Source of the DNA: Xenococcaceae cyanobacterium MO_167.B27
GTDB taxonomy: Bacteria > Cyanobacteriota > Cyanobacteriia > Cyanobacteriales > Xenococcaceae
Assembly: GCA_030065935.1 (NCBI GenBank)
Contig: JASJCP010000094.1
Location: 1-35,571, forward strand
Length of the DNA: 35,571 nucleotides
Direction of reading: 5' to 3'
Position 1 is the stretch's first letter. Every line of letters begins with the position of its first letter. The notes below the pieces were generated by a model. The model did not search any database, was not told the origin of the DNA, and was given only the letters and a program-made list of their open reading frames with translations. Both the position numbers and the translations under genes were made by a program. Below, piece by piece: positions 7,627 to 14,670 of this stretch.

Positions 7627-9048
7627 CTAACCCTCAAGTAAAGCTTCTACAAACTCATAACTAGAAAAAGGGCGTAAGTCTTCAATACCTTCTCCTGCGC
7701 CAATAAACCTAATGGGTAGGTTGAGTTGTTTAGCAACAGCCAAAGCTACACCACCTTTGGCACTACCATCTAGTTTGGTTAAAACCACCCCACTTAGTTG
7801 GGCTGCTTCGCTAAATACTTGTGCTTGACGCAGACCATTTTGTCCGAGGGTAGCATCGAGAACTAATAAGGATTCTACTTGGGCATTGGAGGCTTTTTTG
7901 TCAATGATACGGCGGATTTTGGCTAATTCTGCCATCAAGTTCTTTTTATTTTGTAATCTTCCCGCAGTGTCTATTAAGAGTAATTCGATGTTACGGGCGT
8001 TGGCTGCTGAAACAGCATCATATACTACTGATGCAGGGTCAATATTTTTTCCTGGGTTGGCAATGACTTCTGTATTACTTCTTTCGCCCCATACTTGCAC
8101 TTGTTGTACTGCTGCTGCGCGGAAGGTGTCTGCTGCTGCGATGAGACAACTATAACCTGATTGTTGAGCCATATTGGCTAGTTTCCCAATAGTGGTAGTT
8201 TTTCCTGCGCCGTTGACTCCTGTAAGTAACCAAATATTGAACTTATCTTTTTCAGGAACGAAATCTTTATTATCTTGTCCTTCTAGGGGTTTATCTAGGA
8301 TGTCTTGTAAAATTTCTTTAAGATATGCGATCGCCTGTTCTGGTGGTAGGGCTTCTTCTTTGAGTTTCCCTTGTAAGGTTTCAATAATATAGTCGGTGGC
8401 TTCTATTCCCACATCTGCTTGCAGTAGTAAGGCTTCAATTTCCATTACTGCATCTTTATTTAAAGGACCTTGACCAACTACGGATTTAAGTTGAACAATG
8501 AGACTACGGCGAGTTTTCCCTAAGCCTTGACGCAGTTTTGTGAGCCAAGTAATCTCTTCTTCGGAAACATCTTCTACACTTCTTCCTTGATTAGCTAAAA
8601 CCTTGGCTGACCAAATAAAGTCTTCATCTATTTCTGGGACTTCTTCTACAATTGCAGTCTCTTTGAGTTTTTCTAGTCCTTGGGATTTTTGCATCCACGC
8701 AGGGACATTTTGGGGAGTTGATTCGGTTTCTTTCTGCTCTGTTACTACTTCTTCTATAGTTTCTGTTTCTACAGTGGGGGTTTGAGTCTGGTTTGGTGCG
8801 GTAGCTTCTTCTACTGTGGTTTCGGTTTCATCTTTGGGAGCGGTTTCTGTTGCGCTTGACTCTTCTTTTCGTTGCTGAATATTTTGGTAAGCAGCTTTTG
8901 CCCAAGCAAGATAATCTTCTTGTGAGGGAGTATCCGTAGTTTGTTCTGTCTCTTCTGTAGTTTCTACGGTAGTTACTTCAGGAGTTGTTTCGAGATTCTC
9001 TTTGGCTGGTGCTTTTTCGCTATGCTGACGACGAAACCAATTAAACAT
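7627..9048 (-). CDS. ftsY: Signal recognition particle receptor FtsY
   Basis: FtsY is the SRP receptor GTPase that docks ribosome-SRP complexes at the membrane. Residues 1-140 are the acidic, Thr/Glu-rich A domain after a short amphipathic start (MFNWFRRQ), typical of membrane-binding FtsY. The N domain spans about 165-255. The G domain holds GVNGAGKTTT (277-286), the DTFRAAA box, DTAGR (360-364) and TKLDGSAKGG (424-433), and ends with IGAGEGIEDLRPF. At 473 residues it is normal for a cyanobacterium with a long A domain. It stands alone on the minus strand, with dnaB divergent on the other side of a 293-bp spacer. That spacer has no recognisable gene, only a start-less open stretch of about 56 codons on the minus strand. 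Confidence 0.97.
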   Translation of the reverse strand: MFNWFRRQHSEKAPAKENLETTPEVTTVETTEETEQTTDTPSQEDYLAWAKAAYQNIQQRKEESSATETAPKDETETTVEEATAPNQTQTPTVETETIEEVVTEQKETESTPQNVPAWMQKSQGLEKLKETAIVEEVPEIDEDFIWSAKVLANQGRSVEDVSEEEITWLTKLRQGLGKTRRSLIVQLKSVVGQGPLNKDAVMEIEALLLQADVGIEATDYIIETLQGKLKEEALPPEQAIAYLKEILQDILDKPLEGQDNKDFVPEKDKFNIWLLTGVNGAGKTTTIGKLANMAQQSGYSCLIAAADTFRAAAVQQVQVWGERSNTEVIANPGKNIDPASVVYDAVSAANARNIELLLIDTAGRLQNKKNLMAELAKIRRIIDKKASNAQVESLLVLDATLGQNGLRQAQVFSEAAQLSGVVLTKLDGSAKGGVALAVAKQLNLPIRFIGAGEGIEDLRPFSSYEFVEALLEG

Positions 9049-9341
9049 AAGAGGAAGGTGTATCTATGAACTAGTTATATAATTTGTATTTTAAATGCTC
9101 AATGGCACATTCATTAGATCACAAACTTATTGATGAAGCCAGGGGTGGAAGTCCCGCTTACAAAAGCGAAAAATTGGATTACAAACCGAAAAAAGCTCTG
9201 AGTGTTGTTTCCACTGTTAGGAATATCCCATATAAGAGTAGAACCAGCAGTTAATTGGGTAACTCCGTTGAGAGTTATAGTTAGTTGGATTTTGTTCTTA
9301 ACCTAAAATAAGGCTAACTAATGACCAACTACCAATGACCA

Positions 9342-12161
9342 ATGATCAATGATAAGTTACCTCCAGTTAACATCGAAGCAGAAGAAGCAATCTTGGGTGG
9401 AATTTTACTCGATCCTGAAGCAATGGTGAGAGTTGCAGATATTTTAGTTAAATCCGCTTTTTCTCTACAGTCCCATCAACAAATTTATGATGCAGCCCAA
9501 ATTCTTCATTCTCAAGGTAAACCTACAGATTTAATGGCGGTTAGTAGTTATCTTGCAGATCATAATCTTTTATCCGCTGTGGGGGGAACAACTAAATTAG
9601 CGCAACTGGTCAATCGTACTGTGTCGGCTGTTAATATTGACCGCTATGCTAACTTGGTGATGAATAAGTATGCTCGTCGTCAATTAATTACTGCTGGACA
9701 TGAAATTGTCGATCTCGGTTATGACACCACTAAAGATTTAGAAGTTGTTTTAGACGAATCGGAACAAAAAATCTTTCGTCTGTCTCAAGATCGACCCCAA
9801 CAGGGATTAATCCCCATTTCTGATACTTTAATTACCACTTTCAACACTATTGAAGAGTTACACCAAGAAACTGTATTACCAGGTATTCCTTCAGGTTTTT
9901 ATGATTTAGATGCTGTTACTAGTGGTTTTAGTCGTTCTGATTTAATTATTCTTGCTGGTCGTCCTTCTATGGGGAAATGTTTAGCTGCTGATTCTGAATT
10001 AGTTTGTCAAGACGGTAGTATTAGAACTATTGAAGAGATATATAACCGTCGTCAAGATTCTCTTTTGACTCTGCAACCTAACAGTCGATTTACTTGGACG
10101 AAACCATCAGCCTTTGTCGATGATGGAATTAAACCGATTTATCGTGTGACTACTCGCTTGGGAAGAAAAATTGAAACTACCCAAAATCACCCTTTTCTCA
10201 CTATTCAAGGTTGGCGCAGTTTAGGGAAATTGCAAGTTGGTAATACAATTGCTGTCCCTCGTAAAATTAATGTGTTTGGGGATAAAAATATCTCTGAAAA
10301 ACGAGTCAAGTTATTAGCCTACTTAATTGGGGATGGTTGCTTAACGAAAACTTGTCCAGAATTTACTAACGCTAACCCACTATTGCAAGATGATTTTATT
10401 CTTGCTGTTTCTAGTTTTACTGGACTTACTTCCAAAAAAATAACTTCTAATGGAACAATAACAACATCGATAAGAGTTAGTAAAGATCGAGCTTTTATAA
10501 ATTGTTATCGCCAAATATTTGCTCAAAATTTAAGACAGGTAGTTAATAATCAAGATAAATCTATTAACCAGATATCCACATTGCTAAAAGTCAGTCCTTC
10601 TCTAGTAAGACTATGGCTCAAAGGGTGTTGTGTTCCCAATGATAATAATTTTAAAGAGTTATGTAATTTACTAAAGGTTGAAACTCAAAATATTGCACCT
10701 CATGGAATATTAGCGATTAGTAAAAATAGCCCTAACGCTTTAACACTTTGGCTACAAGAATTAGGTTTATGGGGTAAGGATGCTCATAGTAAGACTATTC
10801 CTCAGCTTATTTTTACTTTGAAACCTACCTTAGTTGCTTTATTTCTGAATCGTTTGTATGCTACTGATGGTTGGGCAACTGTATTAAAAAGTGGGCAGTC
10901 ACAATTAGGTTACGCTACAGTTAGTGAGAAATTAGCCCGACAAATACAACATCTATTACTAAGATTCGGAATTATCGCATCTCTTAAATCCCGCTTAGTT
11001 AAATATAAGAGTGACCATAGACAGGTTTGGCAATTAGATATTACTGATGCTCAGTCAATCAAAAATTTTATTGATGAAATTGGAATTTTTGGTAAGGATC
11101 AAGCTGTTACTACTGTTCGTGAAGCAATATCAAAGAAAAGGTATCAGACAAATCGCGATCTAATTCCCCTAGAAATTTGGCAAGAATTGAAACAAGCTAA
11201 AGGAGAAGAATCTTGGGTAGCTTTAGCTAAACGTTCAGGAATTAAAGGATATAGTAATATTCATGTGGGTAAAAGAAAATTATCTAGAGAAAGACTATTC
11301 AAACTAGCTTATGCTTTGGATAATATTGCCTTGCAAAATATAGCGACTAGCGAAATTTATTGGGATGAGATTGTTAGTATTGAAGCTATAGGTAAGCAGC
11401 AAGTTTACGACTTAACCATCCCCGAAACTCATAATTTTGTCGCTAATGATATTTGTGTTCACAATACAGCTTTAGCTCTTTGTATTGCTGCTAATATTGC
11501 GAAAAAACAGCAACTTCCTACCGCTATCTTTAGTTTAGAAATGTCGCGGGAACAACTCGCCCAAAGACTCTTAGCTAGTGAAGCAAAAATTGCTAGTAAT
11601 CGGTTGCGTTCGGGAAGAATTAGCCAAAATGAAATAGAATCTCTGGTTAATGGGGTTACTACTCTTTCTGAGATACCTATATATATAGATGACACCGCTA
11701 ATCTTTCTATTATGCAAATGCGATCGCAGGTTCGCAGGTTACAAGGACAGCTTAAATCAGAATTGGGTTTAGTGTTACTAGACTACTTACAACTGATGGA
11801 AGGCAGTGGTAGTGATAACAGGGTACAAGAATTATCTAAGATTACGCGGAGTCTTAAAGGTTTAGCAAGAGAAGTTAATGTTCCCATTATTGCCTTATCT
11901 CAGTTAAGTCGCGGTGTTGAGCAAAGAAATAACAAACGTCCCATGTTATCAGATTTGAGAGAAAGCGGAAGTATTGAGCAAGATGCAGATTTAGTAATAA
12001 TGTTATATCGGGATGAATATTATAACCCTGATACTCCAGATAGAGGTATTGCAGAAGCAATTATCGTTAAACATAGAAATGGACCAGTAGGTACAGTAAA
12101 ATTAATTTTTAAAGCAGAATTTACCAAGTTTGAAAATTTAGCTAGACCTAGTAATTATTAA
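9342..12161 (+). CDS. dnaB: Replicative DNA helicase DnaB with an in-frame intein
   Basis: DnaB unwinds DNA at the replication fork as a hexamer. The precursor is 939 residues. Residues 1-212 cover the N-terminal helical domain and the start of the RecA-like domain up to the Walker A Lys (GRPSMGK). Residues 213-708 are an intein, and 709-939 resume at TALALCIAANIAKK. Removing the intein leaves 443 residues, a normal DnaB. Later motifs are intact: LVLLDYLQLM (Walker B), IIALSQLSRG, the DLRESGSIEQDADLV loop and the C-terminal KHRNGPVGTV. Because the insertion splits GK from T, helicase activity must await splicing. The ESG/SIEQ site, where the Synechocystis DnaB intein sits, is empty here. The ATG at 9342 is the first after an in-frame TGA; its Shine-Dalgarno is weak. 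Confidence 0.97.
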   Translation: MINDKLPPVNIEAEEAILGGILLDPEAMVRVADILVKSAFSLQSHQQIYDAAQILHSQGKPTDLMAVSSYLADHNLLSAVGGTTKLAQLVNRTVSAVNIDRYANLVMNKYARRQLITAGHEIVDLGYDTTKDLEVVLDESEQKIFRLSQDRPQQGLIPISDTLITTFNTIEELHQETVLPGIPSGFYDLDAVTSGFSRSDLIILAGRPSMGKCLAADSELVCQDGSIRTIEEIYNRRQDSLLTLQPNSRFTWTKPSAFVDDGIKPIYRVTTRLGRKIETTQNHPFLTIQGWRSLGKLQVGNTIAVPRKINVFGDKNISEKRVKLLAYLIGDGCLTKTCPEFTNANPLLQDDFILAVSSFTGLTSKKITSNGTITTSIRVSKDRAFINCYRQIFAQNLRQVVNNQDKSINQISTLLKVSPSLVRLWLKGCCVPNDNNFKELCNLLKVETQNIAPHGILAISKNSPNALTLWLQELGLWGKDAHSKTIPQLIFTLKPTLVALFLNRLYATDGWATVLKSGQSQLGYATVSEKLARQIQHLLLRFGIIASLKSRLVKYKSDHRQVWQLDITDAQSIKNFIDEIGIFGKDQAVTTVREAISKKRYQTNRDLIPLEIWQELKQAKGEESWVALAKRSGIKGYSNIHVGKRKLSRERLFKLAYALDNIALQNIATSEIYWDEIVSIEAIGKQQVYDLTIPETHNFVANDICVHNTALALCIAANIAKKQQLPTAIFSLEMSREQLAQRLLASEAKIASNRLRSGRISQNEIESLVNGVTTLSEIPIYIDDTANLSIMQMRSQVRRLQGQLKSELGLVLLDYLQLMEGSGSDNRVQELSKITRSLKGLAREVNVPIIALSQLSRGVEQRNNKRPMLSDLRESGSIEQDADLVIMLYRDEYYNPDTPDRGIAEAIIVKHRNGPVGTVKLIFKAEFTKFENLARPSNY
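9978..11465 (+). mobile_element. P-loop DnaB intein with LAGLIDADG homing endonuclease (496 aa)
   Basis: The splicing residues are present: Cys1 directly after the Walker A Lys; block B TTQNH at 67-71; block F VYDLTIPETHNFVAND; and terminal His-Asn followed by Thr as the +1 extein residue. The endonuclease region has both dodecapeptide motifs, LLAYLIGDGC (112-121, Asp119) and FLNRLYATDGWA (289-300, Asp297), so it may still cut. Between them, residues 194-218 (SINQISTLLKVSPSLVRLWLKG) look like an added helix-turn-helix. A second HTH-like stretch lies at about 410-445 (WVALAKRSGIKGYSN, then SRERLFKLAYAL), close to the block F side. The boundaries follow from homology of the flanking DnaB sequence and leave the reading frame uninterrupted. 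Confidence 0.95.
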
Positions 12162-12168
12162 TAAGTAG

Positions 12169-12189
12169 TTAGTGGTTAGTGGTTAGTAG
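12169..12189. repeat. Heptanucleotide tandem repeat (TTAGTGG x3)
   Basis: Two copies of TTAGTGG and one TTAGTAG lie just after the dnaB stop, in the short spacer before the glycosyltransferase. This is another member of the heptamer class seen at 1141, 17114, 19497 and 29167. Confidence 0.75.
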
Positions 12190-12251
12190 AGAAGAGAGTG
12201 GGGAGCTTTTTTTATGTTTATTTGTGCCTACCTACTTATGATTAATGTTCA

Positions 12252-13802
12252 ATGTTAAATCCTAAACGTCGTTTGTGGTTACTTTGTTGTGTAATAGTTT
12301 TAATTATTGGTGTTTTTTTTCGCTGCTATAATATTGACAAAAAAGTCTATTGGCATGATGAGGTTTTTACTTCGGTTAGAGTCAGTGGCTATAATGGACA
12401 AGAAATTGTCAACGAAATATTTACAGGACAAATTATTCAGCCTCAAGAATTATTAAAATATCAAAAAATAACTCCTGAAAAAACTTGGCAAGATACCTTA
12501 GATAAACTTATTGAACATCCAGAACATCCACCACTATTTTATCTTTTATCTCGTGGTTGGCAAGGAATCTTTGGTAGCTCTATATTTTCTAGTCGCAGTC
12601 TTTCGGTAGTTATCAGTTTTTTGCTATTCCCTTCTATTTTTTGGTTATGTTGGGAACTATTTAACTCAATCAATATTAGCTTGACTGCTATTGTGTTAAC
12701 TGTTGTTTCTCCTCTTCATGTAATTTATGCTCAAGAAGCAAGAGAATATAGTTTATGGACAGTGAGTATTTTATTATCTTGTGCTGCTTTAGTTAAAGCT
12801 ATTAAAAGTAATAAAAGGTTTTGGTGGCTCATCTATAGTTTAAGTTTGGGATTAAATTTTTATACTTCTTTACTGTCGGTTTTATTGGCATTATCTCAAA
12901 CAATATATATATTCTTATCAACTAGATTCAAGATTACTAAAACAACAATCAATTTTTTGCTATCACAATTGGGAGCAGTTCTATTATTTTCTCCTTGGCT
13001 AATTGTAATTTATGAAAACTATGGTGTATTAGAACATAAAACAAGTTGGACTAATATATCTAAACCATTTATTGAGCTTTTGTTTGCTTGGGGATTACAT
13101 CTAATTAGTATTGTCTGGGATTTTCACCCTAGTATTAACTTATTTATTGCACTAATAGCTGCTCCAGTTTTTTTGCTGTTTATTACCATCACTATAATTT
13201 CGCTGTATCGTTACACCACTCCTAAGATTTACTTATTAATAACCTGTTTAATTATTGTTCCTGCTTTGGGTCTAATATTACCTGATTTAATTGAAGGCGG
13301 TCAAAAGTCGGTGATGACAAGATACTTTATTCCGAGTTTATTAGGGATTCAAGTTAGTATTGCTTACTGGTTGGGTACAGATAAATTTTTTTCCAGTAAA
13401 CTCCGTATTGGCATTCTCAGTTTATTCATAATTTTAGGGATAGTATCTTGTTCAATTTCTTCCCAAGCTGATACTTGGTGGAATAAAGTGGTAGGATATC
13501 ATAATCCAGAAATTGCGAAGCTTATCAACAAATACGAAAAACCCTTGGTGATTAGTAATAATCGAGATATTAATACAGGGAGTCTTATTTCATTAAGTTA
13601 TTTACTAGAAGACAAAGTAAGGCTAATTCTAACTACTGAGGATAAGATACCTATAGTAGAGAAAAATGGTTTTAGTGAAGTGTTAGTTTGGAATTTATCG
13701 GACGATTCTTTGATTCAGTTTCAAGAAAAAAATAACTGTTCTATTTCTGTTGTTGAAGGAAACTATTATCCGCAACTGTGGTTGGTTGATTTTTCTGCTT
13801 AG
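12252..13802 (+). CDS. GT39/ArnT-type (GT-C fold) membrane glycosyltransferase
   Basis: This is a 516-residue polytopic protein with about ten or more hydrophobic segments, starting at residues 9-25. The first periplasmic loop carries YWHDEV (residues 33-38), the acidic motif expected of PMT/ArnT-like GT-C enzymes. EHPEHPPLFYLL and SRSLSVV follow, as in the family. Such enzymes take sugars from polyprenyl-phosphate donors and transfer them to lipid or protein on the outer face of the membrane. The C-terminal 100 residues form a soluble domain. The start ATG at 12252 follows a near-identical ATG at 12245 in another frame. The gene is 90 bp downstream of dnaB and co-directional, but the heptamer repeat between them argues against tight coupling. 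The acceptor is unknown. Confidence 0.85.
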   Translation: MLNPKRRLWLLCCVIVLIIGVFFRCYNIDKKVYWHDEVFTSVRVSGYNGQEIVNEIFTGQIIQPQELLKYQKITPEKTWQDTLDKLIEHPEHPPLFYLLSRGWQGIFGSSIFSSRSLSVVISFLLFPSIFWLCWELFNSINISLTAIVLTVVSPLHVIYAQEAREYSLWTVSILLSCAALVKAIKSNKRFWWLIYSLSLGLNFYTSLLSVLLALSQTIYIFLSTRFKITKTTINFLLSQLGAVLLFSPWLIVIYENYGVLEHKTSWTNISKPFIELLFAWGLHLISIVWDFHPSINLFIALIAAPVFLLFITITIISLYRYTTPKIYLLITCLIIVPALGLILPDLIEGGQKSVMTRYFIPSLLGIQVSIAYWLGTDKFFSSKLRIGILSLFIILGIVSCSISSQADTWWNKVVGYHNPEIAKLINKYEKPLVISNNRDINTGSLISLSYLLEDKVRLILTTEDKIPIVEKNGFSEVLVWNLSDDSLIQFQEKNNCSISVVEGNYYPQLWLVDFSA

Positions 13803-13842
13803 TTGCCTTGGTGGATTCTACCACTGCTAGAGATACCAAATT

Positions 13843-13975
13843 CCCCTTCAGGGATTTTTAGGCTTCAAGGATAAAGAAAGAATAATTTTAAAAATTTTTG
13901 CAAACTAATGTTGCTTATTGTAACAAATAACCTCGGAAATTAGCAAAACTTAATTTAAGTCTTTATCCTGAAGGG
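13843..13975. repeat. Long imperfect inverted repeat
   Basis: CCCCTTCAGG (13843-13852) and CTTCAAGGATAAAG (13863-13876) are both matched on the other arm by CTTTATCCTGAAGGG (13961-13975). The AT-rich loop of about 85 bp has no ORF. The region could be an end of a decayed transposon, since the iscB remnant lies just downstream. Confidence 0.55.
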
Positions 13976-13978
13976 TAT

Positions 13979-14044
13979 TACAGCCTCACAAAAGCTAAGG
14001 ATAAAAATTTTTAATCATCTCTTAGCTTTGAGTTATAGGCTGTA
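13979..14044. repeat. Two-tier palindrome/hairpin
   Basis: TACAGCCT (13979-13986) pairs with AGGCTGTA (14037-14044). Inside that, AAAGCTAAG (13991-13999) pairs with CTTAGCTTT (14021-14029), and the centre AAAAATTTTT is self-complementary. All three tiers are perfect. It could be a transposon-end hairpin or a structured transcript, placed between the glycosyltransferase and the iscB remnant. Confidence 0.7.
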
Positions 14045-14084
14045 AGTATATTGGCTTTCAAGGGTTTTCTCGTATCCTACTGTT

Positions 14085-14607
14085 TAGGTGGTGCTAAGAA
14101 TTGGTTGAAGTCTGAATCCCAATTCCTATACCTAAGATACTGGATTAATTGTTCAAGCTGGTTCTGGTGAATTAGCCAAGTTAGTTAGAGACAAGTCCAA
14201 TCTACCGAAATTTCATTGGATAGATGCAGCAACCAGTGAAAGTCTTTACTCACCAACTATTGCTGGTTAAAACTAAAGTACATGGTAGCAGACAATCCAT
14301 TAGGTGCAATACTTCAGGGTTTGCAGCTATTGCTATTAAACCAGATAAGCAAGGAAACAAATTTGTTACCAAAGTTAAGCCAAAACAAATATATACCCAC
14401 GCTAAAGTAGGAGATATTGTTAATGTCACTTTAGAAAAAGACCGCAAACACGTCAAAAGTGGTATTTATATCACCCGCGTTAAAACTCCTACCAAAACAA
14501 GTGTAGAAGTCAAGATAAACGGACATCCCATCAGCAGCAAGTTATTTAATTTTGTTCATCGTAGCGACGGTTATGATTATAGCTTTGCTGAACTGCTGTC
14601 AGTTTAA
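14085..14607 (+). pseudogene. IscB-family (IS200/IS605-associated RNA-guided HNH/RuvC nuclease) C-terminal remnant
   Basis: Two frames together match the C-terminal third of IscB. In the first (open from 14136) QAGSGELAKLVRDKSNLPKF precedes HWIDAATS, the RuvC-III motif with His at 14214 and Asp at 14223. A frame change between about 14250 and 14270 then leads to LLLVKTKVHGSRQSIRCN, followed by HAKVGDIVNVTLEKD and FVHRSDGYDYSF, the usual IscB ending. The 127-residue frame beginning at 14224 covers only this second part. Sequence before 14136 looks like further decayed coding in shifting frames. The RRXRR/RuvC-I, bridge helix and HNH domains are absent, so the protein cannot be active. IscB is the ancestor of Cas9 and acts with an omega RNA; none is apparent here. 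Confidence 0.75.
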
Positions 14608-14670
14608 ATACTATTTACACCAATTTACTCGAATTTTATGCTATCTAGTCCCTAGACAAAAACCATTGTC

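Noticed and set aside
9120-9300. Minus-strand frame of about 56 codons between ftsY and dnaB (LTITLNGVTQLTAGSTLIW)
   Set aside because: No start codon follows the upstream stop, and there is no recognised family, so it is not called as a gene.
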